A stretch of 64,000 nucleotides of DNA, from assembly GCA_016703965.1 (NCBI GenBank), contig JADJBB010000021.1, positions 1,302,001 through 1,366,000 on the forward strand. Reading direction: 5' to 3'. Positions within the stretch are counted from its first letter, which is position 1, and the number at the start of each line of letters is the position of its first letter. The notes under the pieces are model-generated. The model was not told the origin of the DNA. It saw only the letters and a program-made list of their open reading frames with translations, and ran no database searches. Below, in pieces: positions 1 to 8,950 of this stretch. The position numbers and the translations under genes were made by a program. Source of the stretch: Acidobacteriota bacterium. Lineage in GTDB: Bacteria; Acidobacteriota; Blastocatellia; Pyrinomonadales; Pyrinomonadaceae.

Positions 1-920
1 ATGGAACCTGAAACTTCGACGATGTTTCGATCTAGTTTTTTGACAACCGAAAGAGTGCGCGTGGAACTCGGACCGCCAGTGGTACAGGTGTTCACGACCT
101 GAAAGATCTTGTTTGCCGGCGATATTGTGACATTGCACGGGCTGCCGGTCGTTCCAGGAGAAACATTTATGTCGACGGCGTTGTCGTTGATCGGTAGAGC
201 CGAAACCTCAGCTCCGTAATACGCCTGCAGATCATCCCATTCCCAACCGCCGGGAATATAAAAACCTTTGAAATAGCTCTCGTCGCCGACGATGCTGCCC
301 TCGATCTTTTTGATCCCTGCGGCGGCGATACGGTCAACGAGCCGGTCGATTCCTTTGTAATATGTGTCCGGATCGGACGGCGATGTACCAAAAAACGCGG
401 TCGAGATCGAGATGTCGCCACGGCCGAAGATCCGGAGATCGCCCTTGATCGTGCCGCTTGAGTCCGGCAGGGAATTGGCGTAAACGCTGGTCACGAATTT
501 GAAATCAGGCCCAAGTTTTTCCATCGCCGCGGCCACGGTAAAATTCTTCATATTCGACGCCGGCATGAAGTATTTTTCGGAATCCTGTTCGAAGACGACC
601 TTACCGCTACTGAGCGAAACTACTTTCACTCCAACACGACCACGGCGAACTGCCGGATCGAACAACCGCTGGCGAATCGTTGATTGGAGTTCCTCGATGG
701 TTTGCATCGGCTTTGCCGCGGGGGCGGGAATTGCCGTCGGGCTCGCCGTCGGAGTTGTCGGTCGCGTGGCCAGTGGGGTCGGCGTGGTTCGCGGACGTGT
801 TGCCGGCGTCGGGCTCGGTGTGGGGAGCGAATCAGCCGAGACCGCGTTGTTACCGGACAGAGCGATGAACGAAGTTCCGAATATCGCCGCCGACAGGACC
901 ATCTGATTTAACAGTTTCAT
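1..920 (-). CDS. dacB: D-alanyl-D-alanine carboxypeptidase/endopeptidase, PBP4 (S13) family, C-terminus outside window
   Basis: Periplasmic penicillin-binding protein 4 type enzyme that trims or cleaves peptidoglycan cross-links. Reading leftward from the ATG at 920, the protein has a hydrophobic signal peptide and a Pro/Thr-rich linker. The S13 landmark PASNMK (SxxK, nucleophile Ser) follows, and then YYGAEVSALPINDN, the family's conserved YGA-x-VSAL-x-xNDN block. The reading frame stays open to position 1, so only about 306 residues are present and the later SxN and KTG motifs are off the window. It is transcribed away from the peroxidase gene at 1042, leaving a short divergent intergenic region. 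The family call is secure; whether it is a carboxypeptidase or an endopeptidase is not. Confidence 0.88.
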   Translation of the reverse strand, partial: MKLLNQMVLSAAIFGTSFIALSGNNAVSADSLPTPSPTPATRPRTTPTPLATRPTTPTASPTAIPAPAAKPMQTIEELQSTIRQRLFDPAVRRGRVGVKVVSLSSGKVVFEQDSEKYFMPASNMKNFTVAAAMEKLGPDFKFVTSVYANSLPDSSGTIKGDLRIFGRGDISISTAFFGTSPSDPDTYYKGIDRLVDRIAAAGIKKIEGSIVGDESYFKGFYIPGGWEWDDLQAYYGAEVSALPINDNAVDINVSPGTTGSPCNVTISPANKIFQVVNTCTTGGPSSTRTLSVVKKLDRNIVEVSGS

Positions 921-1041
921 GACTCCCGATTTTACAGGAAATTGTCGAAAGCCGAAAGAGAGGACCAAGCGTGCCTGCTTCGAAAATAAACGCCGGTAGT
1001 GATACGATAAAAACTTGAACTACAAAGGAAAGTACAAGGTA

Positions 1042-3294
1042 ATGGGTGGTATTAGTTTCATCAAATCAGTGGTGGTCGTTTTGTTTGCGGCCGCCGCATC
1101 GGCGTTTTATTTGATCGACGCGGGTACGCATGTGGCCGGGCGAAGCGTGGATGACACGATCGCGGCTCCGACCCGCGTGACGGCTTCGGACGGCGATTAT
1201 GCGAACAAGATCGGGGTCAATTGGGATACGATACGCGGAGCAACTCTCTATCGGATCTTTCGGAACACGACGAATAATTCCGCCACCGCAACCGATGTCG
1301 GCACGACCGCTGCGAATTACTTCTTCGATACGACGACCCAGGCTTCGCAAGCATATTTCTATTGGGTCAGGGCCGAGAACGGAGCAATGCTGAGCAGTCT
1401 CAGTTCGCCCGATCAAGGTCTCCAAGCCGTTGGATTTGTCGATAACAACGCCTTATTTACCCCGCTCAATCCACCAGCCGCACCGACTGGCAACGATGTG
1501 ACGGCCGCCAAAGCCTATCTCGGCAAGACCTTGTTTTGGGATGAACAGCTTTCGTCGACGAGAACGGTTTCCTGCGGAACATGCCATCGTCCGGCGGCCG
1601 GAGGTTCTGACCCACGAACGGGAGCAAATTTTTCGGGTTCGAGAAATCCGGGATTCGATCAGATGTTCGGCACAGCCGATGACGTTTTCGGCTCGCCCGG
1701 CGTTCCTCAAAATCAAGCGAACGGAACCTTTGTTTGGGATCAGACCTATGGTTTCAAGGATCAGGTCACAGGGCGGAAATCCCCGACCTATCTGAATGCC
1801 GGATATGCACGAAACGGCCTGTTTTGGGATGGGCGGGCGACTGATGCGTTCCGCGATCAGTTGACGAACAACATTCTGCTGCCATCGCGTGCTGCCCTCG
1901 AAAGCCAGTCCGCCGGACCGCCGGCTTCGTCCGCTGAGATGGCTCATAACGGCAGGAATTGGAATGACATCGCCGCCCGCGTTCAGACATCGAGGCCGCT
2001 CGTTCTGGCGACAGACATTCCGTCGGGACTCGCAACATGGATCGGCGGCAGATCGTATCCCGAGCTGTTTCAGGAGGCATTCGGCACGCCTGACGTAACA
2101 CCGGCGCGGATCTCGATGGCGATCGCCACGCATGAGCGGACACTGTTCTCGGACCGAACGCCGTTTGACAAGTACAACTCCCAGATCGAGGGTGCTCTGA
2201 CCCAGGCAGAGGAGAACGGCTTCTTAACATTCCTGCAGGTAAATTGTAACGTCTGTCACGGCGGGCCTTTGCTGACAAATCAGCAGTTTCACAACATCGG
2301 CGTCCGGCCACCGGGCGAAGACCGCGGCCGCGGGGCGATCTCAGCTAATACCGATGACGACGGGCGATTTAAAACGCCGAATCTGCGCAACGTCGAGCTT
2401 CATGCTCCGTTCATGCACAACGGGAAATTCGCGAGTTTGGAAGAAGTGGTGGATTTTTACGATCGCGGCGGAGACTTTCAGGACGCTCCGAATTTTGAGA
2501 ACGGCATCATTCGCCAGCTTGGGCTGAGCCCGCAGGAAAAGGCCGATCTGGCGACGTTCATGAAACGTCCGCTCACGGATCTGAGGGTGAAAAATGAACT
2601 CCCGCCATTCGACCGGCCAAAGTTGTTTACGGAATCTAACCGCGTTCCGCAAATAACGGGAAGCGGACGTGCAGGTTCGGGAGCGATCACGCCGCAGATA
2701 ACCGCGATCTCGCCGCCATTGGTCGGAAATCCAAGTTTCACGGTTTCCGTCTCGCGCGCGTTGGGGAATTCACAGGCAGTATTGGTGATCAGCGAAACAG
2801 ATCCCGGAGTCGGAACTTCGATCCCGGCGACCGGTTCGTTGGTCCGAACTGCCGTTAACACGCAAAATACCGGAGCAGGAAACGGTTGGGCCTCGGTCAG
2901 CGTGGCGATACCGAATGATCAGTCTGTTTCGGGTAAAACCTATTTTGGCCGCTGGTACATTACCGATGCTGGAGCGGCGAATGGGTTCTCGGTTTCGCAG
3001 CTTGTGCAGTTTACGGTGTTTGGCGATGCGGTTGTTGTGCCAACGGCTAGTATTTCAGGCCGCGTGACAACACCGACCGGCCTCGGGCTGCGAAATGCGG
3101 TAGTTGTGCTGACCGATCTACTTGGCGTCAAGCGAAACGCAACTACAAGCTCGTTCGGCGTTTACCAGTTCAGCAATATTCCGCTCGGCAACAGCTATAC
3201 CATAGGAATCGCGTCAAAACGATACCGGTTCGCACCCAGGATCTTTGACATTACAGGAAATCTGGCGAATTTCGATTTTGTCGGATTGGAATAG
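1042..3294 (+). CDS. di-haem cytochrome c peroxidase/MauG-like secreted protein with Fn3-like and carboxypeptidase-regulatory-like domains
   Basis: The protein has an N-terminal signal/transmembrane segment and a fibronectin-III-like region (about residues 40-130). A CCP/MauG core carries two c-type haem sites, CGTCH near residue 178 and CNVCH near 402. MauG/CCP enzymes reduce peroxide or oxidise substrates in the periplasm. A further beta domain follows, and the last ~80 residues form a carboxypeptidase-regulatory-like fold ending in GLE. That C-terminal module also ends the FG-GAP protein at 29139-33431. A TTG at 1015 extends the frame, but the ATG at 1042 lies behind AAGGAAAG and fits the signal peptide better. 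The substrate is unknown. Confidence 0.85.
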   Translation: MGGISFIKSVVVVLFAAAASAFYLIDAGTHVAGRSVDDTIAAPTRVTASDGDYANKIGVNWDTIRGATLYRIFRNTTNNSATATDVGTTAANYFFDTTTQASQAYFYWVRAENGAMLSSLSSPDQGLQAVGFVDNNALFTPLNPPAAPTGNDVTAAKAYLGKTLFWDEQLSSTRTVSCGTCHRPAAGGSDPRTGANFSGSRNPGFDQMFGTADDVFGSPGVPQNQANGTFVWDQTYGFKDQVTGRKSPTYLNAGYARNGLFWDGRATDAFRDQLTNNILLPSRAALESQSAGPPASSAEMAHNGRNWNDIAARVQTSRPLVLATDIPSGLATWIGGRSYPELFQEAFGTPDVTPARISMAIATHERTLFSDRTPFDKYNSQIEGALTQAEENGFLTFLQVNCNVCHGGPLLTNQQFHNIGVRPPGEDRGRGAISANTDDDGRFKTPNLRNVELHAPFMHNGKFASLEEVVDFYDRGGDFQDAPNFENGIIRQLGLSPQEKADLATFMKRPLTDLRVKNELPPFDRPKLFTESNRVPQITGSGRAGSGAITPQITAISPPLVGNPSFTVSVSRALGNSQAVLVISETDPGVGTSIPATGSLVRTAVNTQNTGAGNGWASVSVAIPNDQSVSGKTYFGRWYITDAGAANGFSVSQLVQFTVFGDAVVVPTASISGRVTTPTGLGLRNAVVVLTDLLGVKRNATTSSFGVYQFSNIPLGNSYTIGIASKRYRFAPRIFDITGNLANFDFVGLE

Positions 3295-3590
3295 AATGGT
3301 GGGCGAGCATCCTGCGCGCCCAACGTAAAAATTTATAGTCCGCAACGGTAAGATAAGATCCGCAGATGATGTCTAGTGTGATGGCCGCTGTTATGCTTTT
3401 TGTGAGCGACGTGAGGCGAAAGCGTGATGGGCGGTATCGTAGTTTCACCAGAGGGCCGAAAAAGTACTCTACCAATCCGGCATTTTCCTCTACTAGAGTC
3501 GGGTTTTGGCTCAAATCCCCAGATCAAAGAACTCTACCAAAGCACCCGTATTTTCTTGTCGGGATTTGTACGGGCATGCTCGCCACCCGG
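3295..3590. other. intergenic region with REP-like hairpin
   Basis: This gap lies between the convergent peroxidase and ribonucleotide reductase genes. Just after the peroxidase stop, 3301-3321 forms a hairpin with GGGCG/CGCCC outer arms, which may act as a REP-type element or a weak terminator. ACTCTACCAA recurs twice (about 3470 and 3531). The short open frames here overlap each other on both strands and resemble no protein I recognise, so I see no supported gene. Confidence 0.4.
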
Positions 3591-6135
3591 TCATTTGCAT
3601 TTTGAGTAGCCGCAGTCACGGCAGAAATCGCAGCCCGAGGCGTGCTCAAGCTGGCCGCGGCATTCGGGGCAGGTGCCGATCATGCTGGACATCTGGCCCG
3701 TCGGTTTCGAGGTCTCGACCGCTTTGCCCTTACTGATCGCACGCTCGGATTCGGGCATTCCTTGAAGGCGGCGTTCGATGAGCGAGAGGCATTCGGCAAC
3801 GGCTTGTTCCGGTGAAGTGAGCAGCCGTTCATTGAACCAAACTGCATGGGTCGAGGTCACTTTGTTCAGGCTGTGAGCCACTTCTCGGGCGTTAAATCCG
3901 CCGCGGAGCATCTTCGACGCCAGCAATCCAACGCCAGGACTGATCGGCCCGGCAACGAAAACCTCGCGGATCGCCGTGCCGTCATGGTTCACCGTGACAT
4001 ATAGATTTTGGTGCTCGAACGGGATCTGCCAGGTTGAGCCCTGCAGCTCGCGGGGGCGTTCGATCCGACCGTCGGAACGCAGGCTGCCAGCCTGCGTGTT
4101 TTGATGCGTTGAAATGTCAGCGATCTCTTGCGAAGCCTCTTGATTTTCGACCGGCAGGCTAGCAGCCTGCGTTCCGGTCTTCATTGCGTTCAGCACTTGC
4201 CCTTCGCGGCTGCCGTCGCGATAGTAGCTGACCGCTTTACACCCGAGAGTTCGGGCGAGTTTATACAATTCGTCGACGGATTCGAGCGAGTCGTCTTTTG
4301 CTCCGTTACATGTCTTTGAGATCGCGTTGTCAACGTGCTTTTGAGCGGCCGCGAGGACCCTGACGTGGTCGAGCGATTTGATCGCCATTGCGGAGATAAA
4401 ATGAGACGGCAACTCGCTTTCGTGCTCGACAACGTATTCAGCCGCTGCTTTTATCGACTCTTCGTCGGTTTGATCCACCGTGATCCCGAGGGCTTCCGCG
4501 GCCGGGGAATGAACGTATGTCCGTGTTCCAAGCGTGTCCTGACGGACGTAAGCCCACGAGAAATTCGGTTCGATGCCAGACGAAGTTTCGGCCACGAGCG
4601 AGATCGTTCCGGTCGGAGCGATGGTCGTGACCTCGTAGTTTCGCGGGGTTAACGGAATGTCACGCGGAATGCCGAGCTCGTCATAGATAAACTTTGAATA
4701 CGCTGTTTTATTCGCTTCGAACTCGGGGAAAACTCCTTTTTCTTTGCCAAGATTGAGCGAAGCCAGCCAGGCCTCGCGGCGGACGAAGCCCATGACCTTT
4801 TCCATCAGTTCGATCGAGTCATCGCTGCCGTACGTCACTCCCATTTTGAGGCAAAGGTCGGCAAAGCCCATTATTCCAAGGCCAACAGGACGAGTGCGGG
4901 CGACGACATCTCGGATCTCTGGCAAAGGGAAATACCCGGCATCCACAACGTTGTCGAGAAATTGTGTCGAAAGCTGCGTGACATTTGAAAGGCGTTCCCA
5001 ATCGACCACGCCTTCGCCGCTAGCTGATTTTTTGAAAAACTTTGCGACGTCGATCGAACCTAAATTGCACGAGTTGTTGAAATGAAGCTGCTGTTCGCCG
5101 CACGGATTGCACGCATAGATCGGGCCCATCGATTTCATGAGGTGATTGTGGCGGTTGACCTCGTCGATAAAGATGATGCCTGGCTCGGCGTATTTGTGGG
5201 CCGAGGCGATGATTCGGTTCCAGATATCCGGTGCGAAAACCATCCCGGGCAGCGGCGGCGGTTCGATTATGCAGTCACTGAGATCGGCGGTTTCGAACGC
5301 CAGCTTGTCCGCAAATGTAGCGGTCGAGCCGTCGGCGCGGCGGTAAACGACGTATTCCTGGCCAGTCGCCGCATCGTAGATCGGCTGCTGCCAGGGTTCG
5401 CCCTTGAACTCTGTCTGGAACCACGTTCCTCGGTCGACGGCGTCCATGAACATGTCGGTAACGGTGACCGAGATGTTGAAATTTGTCAGGCTGGTCTGGT
5501 CGTTCTTGGCGTGGATAAATCTGGAGAATATCGGGATGCGTAACGCTCAGAATGCCCATATTTGCACCGCGGCGAACGCCGCCCTGCTTCACAACCTCGG
5601 TCGTCTGATTGACGATGTTCATGAAGCTGACCGGCCCCGAAGCCACGCCGCGGGTCGAGTTGACCATCGAGCCGGCAGGGCGTAGGAATTCGTAGGTCAT
5701 TCCGGTGCCGCCGCCGGTCTGGTGTATGATCGCAACATTCTGAGCGTGCTCCATAATTCCCTCGATCGAGTCGGGCACATTGAGCACGAAACACGCGGCA
5801 AGCTGGCCTTTAGGCTTTCCGGCGTTAACCAGGCACGGCGTGTTTGGGATGAATTCGCGGGCGAGCATGACGTTGGTCATCTCGTTGTAAAAGAGTTTTT
5901 GTTTGAAGGGCTCGGTTTCGGCTTTCGAGACATGGCCGACCACGCGGCGGACGATGTCGTTCCAGGTTTCGAGAGGTTCGCCGTGTTCATCTTTGAGAGC
6001 GTAGCGTTTGCTGACGACCTTTTGGGCATTGAGGCCGAGCGGAACAAATTCGCGGGCAGTAGCCGTTCCGGCGCCGGTGCCGACGCCGTTCTTATCGAGA
6101 AATGTGCTGATAGCCGACTCAAAAACTGTGCTCAT
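3591..6135 (-). CDS. nrdJ: adenosylcobalamin-dependent (class II) ribonucleotide reductase, interrupted by one frameshift
   Basis: Class II RNR makes deoxyribonucleotides with a B12-generated thiyl radical and needs no oxygen. The N-terminal frame (6135 to about 5520) contains the CLVNAGKPKGQ and GGGTGMTYEFLRPAGS blocks. The C-terminal frame contains the active-site NPCGEQ loop and ends in a CPEC...CxxC...SKCK zinc-ribbon-like tail. Between HPDIL and HAKNDQTSLTNF the frame changes near 5516-5521. Removing one base restores a continuous protein of about 848 residues, normal for the family, so this is one gene with a +1 frameshift. The ATG at 6135 is preferred because AAGGAG overlaps the earlier ATG at 6156. 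Two palindromic repeats sit in frame before the zinc tail. Confidence 0.87.
4074..4174. repeat. two in-frame palindromic repeats inside nrdJ
   Basis: Positions 4077-4097 read ACGCAGGCTGCCAGCCTGCG plus T, a near-perfect palindrome. Positions 4152-4174 carry CGGCAGGCTAGCAGCCTGCG followed by TTCC. They are the same element in opposite orientation, each with a GGAAC flank. On the coding strand they are read as TQAASLP and TQAGSLRS, in a low-complexity linker between the catalytic body and the zinc tail. They look like REP-type insertions tolerated in frame. Confidence 0.7.
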
Positions 6136-6329
6136 ATGTGCCCGTTGCTCCTTCATTTTACCGTGAAGACAAAGATGTCCGATTCACGCTATTTTAACAT
6201 TTTCATGCTGCGTTCGAAAGAAAATCCGGCTTGAATTGTGTGTTTTGAGGCTTGAGAATAATCACCGAGAAATATCCGCAAGTGAGAGCAGTTTAAGTAA
6301 GAAAATAGTGCAATGTCAATACTTTTTTA

Positions 6330-6345
6330 CTCAACATCTTGTGTT
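6330..6345. promoter_or_regulatory. possible NrdR box upstream of nrdJ
   Basis: CTCAACATCTTGTGTT resembles the NrdR operator consensus (ACACwATATnTwGTGT) and lies about 195 bases upstream of the nrdJ start, in the divergent nrdJ-hslO region. NrdR boxes normally come in pairs, and I see no convincing partner at the usual spacing. This is weak evidence. The rest of 6136-6433 is AT-rich with no other recognised feature. Confidence 0.25.
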
Positions 6346-6433
6346 TCAATTGGACAAAGGCAACAACTTGTTGATTTTTCTTTAGTTTGCGGTGTTTGAC
6401 TTATTGGTGCAGACTTTTCGAAACTATCAATAG

Positions 6434-7321
6434 ATGGACAGATTAGTACACGGAATTGCTGCGGAGGGAACCGTTCGCTTGATCGCAGCGGTGACAACCG
6501 ACACGCTGGCGGAAGCGATCCGCCGGCATAACACATCGCCTACGGCTTCGGCGGCTCTGGGACGAATGCTCACGGGAACCGCTCTGATGGGGGCGAGCCT
6601 CAAGGATTTTGACCGGTTGACGCTCAGCATTGATTCGGACGGGCCGGTCGGCGGGATCATCGCCGAGGCAAATAACAAAGGCGGCGTTCGAGGCTACGTA
6701 AGAAATCCGGAGGCCGAGCTTCCGCCGCGTTCGGATGGCAAATTTGATGTCAGTGGAATTGTCGGGCAGGGGATGTTCCACGTTATTCGCGAATCGGGCT
6801 TCGAACTAGGACTCCACCGTGAACCTTACATCGGGTCAGTGCCGATCACGTCGGGCGAGATCGCCGAAGATCTAGCATTTTATTTGGCCAAGTCGGAACA
6901 GATCCCGTCGGCCGTGCTGCTTGGCGTGCTGCTGCAAAAAGACGAGCCATTTGTCACTGCCTCGGGCGGCGTTTTGATCCAAATGATGCCTGGCGCAAAT
7001 GATCACATCGTTACGATGATCGAGGACACAGTTCTTCACGCACCGCATATAACCTCCGTCATCAAGGAAGGAGCTACACCCGAAGACCTTCTCAGATTGG
7101 TGCTCGGAATAATCGATTTCGAGGTTCTGGGGGAAAATACGGTGGCATTCGAATGCACCTGTTCATCGGAGAAAGCTGTATCGATGGTCTCTGCTCTTGG
7201 TAAAGCCGAGGTCGCGGCAATGCTCGAGGAAGATAAAGGCGCGGTCATGACTTGCGGATTTTGCAACGAAACATATCAGCTAAACGAAGACGATCTAGCA
7301 GCTATCCTGTCCGCTGATTAA
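6434..7321 (+). CDS. hslO: redox-regulated chaperone Hsp33
   Basis: Hsp33 is a cytosolic holdase activated by oxidative unfolding. The 295-residue length matches the family. The N-terminal domain begins DRLVHGIAAEGTVRLIAA, and the C-terminal zinc switch has both cysteine pairs, CTC (about residue 240) and CGFC (about 275), the canonical CxC...CxxC arrangement. The ATG has no strong Shine-Dalgarno sequence. It ends two bases before the convergent PHP gene stop, so the two transcripts overlap at their 3' ends with no obvious terminator. Confidence 0.95.
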   Translation: MDRLVHGIAAEGTVRLIAAVTTDTLAEAIRRHNTSPTASAALGRMLTGTALMGASLKDFDRLTLSIDSDGPVGGIIAEANNKGGVRGYVRNPEAELPPRSDGKFDVSGIVGQGMFHVIRESGFELGLHREPYIGSVPITSGEIAEDLAFYLAKSEQIPSAVLLGVLLQKDEPFVTASGGVLIQMMPGANDHIVTMIEDTVLHAPHITSVIKEGATPEDLLRLVLGIIDFEVLGENTVAFECTCSSEKAVSMVSALGKAEVAAMLEEDKGAVMTCGFCNETYQLNEDDLAAILSAD

Positions 7322-7323
7322 AA

Positions 7324-8313
7324 CTATTTCTTTCCGATGAAGACCGGTTGCGTCCACGCTGCTCTACCGTTCGATTCGAGAACTTTTGCCCTGACGTAGC
7401 CTTCGTCGCCAATGATCTTATAGGTAGCAGTTGCGGAGGGAATTTCGGATAAGGTGCGTCCGTTTTTTCCGATGAAACGGACATTGTATTTGCTGTTCGT
7501 CAAGGCTTTAACGGAAACAGTGATCTGCTTGTCGTCCGCCTGGTAATCCAATAACTCAACACCCGTCGAAGCATAAAAGTTACCGCTGCGCAGGGCTTCG
7601 AGGATCGACGATGGCGATAGATCCGCTGCTCGAGCATAGATCCAGCCTTGCCCCGGAGTCGGAGCCGTCGGATCGCCAATTCGCTTGAAAAAGTGTGAAT
7701 CGTCGTCGGCCACGCCGTAAACGACTTTGCCGCTCGACAGAACCGCATCCCACAATTCCTCAGCTCCGGGCGAACCGCCGCCGCCTAGATTGTTGACGAG
7801 CGGATGGCCGTTGTGGATCTCGAGCAGAGTGTAGTTTTGGAGTTTGATCAGATGATCGGCTGTCAAAGCCCAACCAAAATTAGGATGATTCACCTGCGCA
7901 ATTCCGCCTGCCGCACGGATATCGTCGATGTTTTTTTGAAGCGTTTCGACCGCTCCCGCCAGACGATTTGGCATGACGATCTTTGAAATGCCCAAGCCGT
8001 TGGAGTGGTATGGTTTTTTGTCGAACGAATCCGTTATTTCCTGGCCCGGGATCATCAGAAATGAGCCCTCTTTCCCGAATAGATCGTTCAGAGGTTTAAC
8101 ATTCGTGATGTATTCGTGGTCGGTGAGAAACAAGAAATTGTAACCGTGTTCCCGGTACCATTTTACGACATCATCCGGCGTTGAATCGCCATCGCTGTTT
8201 AACGTGTGGGTATGCGTGTTGCCCTTGTACCATTTCAGTTTTGCCTGAGCCGGAACGATCGCGGCGAAGGTGGCTAAGATCAAAATGATGGCAAGAACTG
8301 CTCGTTTTGACAT
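7324..8313 (-). CDS. secreted PHP-domain metal-dependent hydrolase-like protein
   Basis: From the ATG at 8313 the protein starts with a clear signal peptide ending AQA. The PHP signature NTHTHTLNSDG follows, with a second metal-ligand block LFLTDHEYI and a downstream NHPNFGW. PHP domains are metal-dependent phosphoesterases. A signal peptide points to a periplasmic or outer-surface role, and the substrate is unknown. A small beta-rich C-terminal domain follows. The frame can be extended upstream, but that part is antisense-like and overlaps the flavin reductase gene. The start lies two bases after the flavin reductase stop, so the two are probably co-transcribed. Confidence 0.82.
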   Translation of the reverse strand: MSKRAVLAIILILATFAAIVPAQAKLKWYKGNTHTHTLNSDGDSTPDDVVKWYREHGYNFLFLTDHEYITNVKPLNDLFGKEGSFLMIPGQEITDSFDKKPYHSNGLGISKIVMPNRLAGAVETLQKNIDDIRAAGGIAQVNHPNFGWALTADHLIKLQNYTLLEIHNGHPLVNNLGGGGSPGAEELWDAVLSSGKVVYGVADDDSHFFKRIGDPTAPTPGQGWIYARAADLSPSSILEALRSGNFYASTGVELLDYQADDKQITVSVKALTNSKYNVRFIGKNGRTLSEIPSATATYKIIGDEGYVRAKVLESNGRAAWTQPVFIGKK

Positions 8314-8315
8314 GG

Positions 8316-8786
8316 CTATATGTTGCGATAACCGCCCTGAAAATAGATCAGCGGCAGCCCGTCTTGAACGGTTGCGTGCTCGACCTCGCCGACAAAGATC
8401 GAATGATCGCCGCCGTCGAAATCGTGTTTGATACGACATTCCAGATTGCAAAGCGTATCTTGAAGCACCGGGATGCCCTCTAATCCGCGACGATAAGGCA
8501 CCTTCGAAAATTTATCCCGGAATGGCGTTGCAAAATGCTCCGAGAGATTTGCCTGAGCTTCGTTCAGGATATTTACGACAAAAGCTCTTGATTCGCGGAA
8601 GGCAAAATGGCTGGCGGTTGTTTTTTCGATACAGATCAGTACCAATGGCGGAGCGAGGGAAACCGAGCAAAAAGCCGAGACTGTGAGGCCGTGCAGTTCG
8701 CCTTCGGCATCTATTGTTGTTACAACATTTACTCCGCTCGCAAAACAAGAGAGAGCACGTCGGAAATCGTCTTGTGAAACAGGCAT
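8316..8786 (-). CDS. flavin reductase-like, FMN-binding domain protein
   Basis: 156 residues, one flavin-reductase-like (split-barrel) domain. It opens with FRRALSCFASGVNVVTT and contains GLTVSAFCSVSLAPPLVLICI, a typical FMN-binding stretch, and a C-terminal H-x-IFVGEVE strand. Relatives supply reduced flavin to monooxygenases or are oxidoreductases themselves. No partner monooxygenase lies next to it; the only linked gene is the PHP protein, two bases downstream. Confidence 0.88.
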   Translation of the reverse strand: MPVSQDDFRRALSCFASGVNVVTTIDAEGELHGLTVSAFCSVSLAPPLVLICIEKTTASHFAFRESRAFVVNILNEAQANLSEHFATPFRDKFSKVPYRRGLEGIPVLQDTLCNLECRIKHDFDGGDHSIFVGEVEHATVQDGLPLIYFQGGYRNI

Positions 8787-8950
8787 GTTAGGACAGCAAT
8801 TTACAGTATTGGTCAGCGAATCGCAAAAAACCAGAAGCGTTACAGTTAAAGTAGTCGAAGGACAACATGATTCGATCTAGTTCGGCAGGGGGGACCCTGG
8901 AACAGAACCTTGATTTGCGAAAATTGTGCTAAGTCCTTACGATTTAACTA

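Noticed and set aside
3366..3736. Several short open frames between the peroxidase and nrdJ
   Set aside because: They overlap on both strands, lack ribosome sites and family motifs, and partly lie antisense to nrdJ.
5275..6156. Two separate RNR subunit genes, or programmed frameshifting
   Set aside because: The halves join exactly into one standard class II enzyme, and I see no convincing slippery heptamer with a downstream stimulator; a simple one-base indel explains it.
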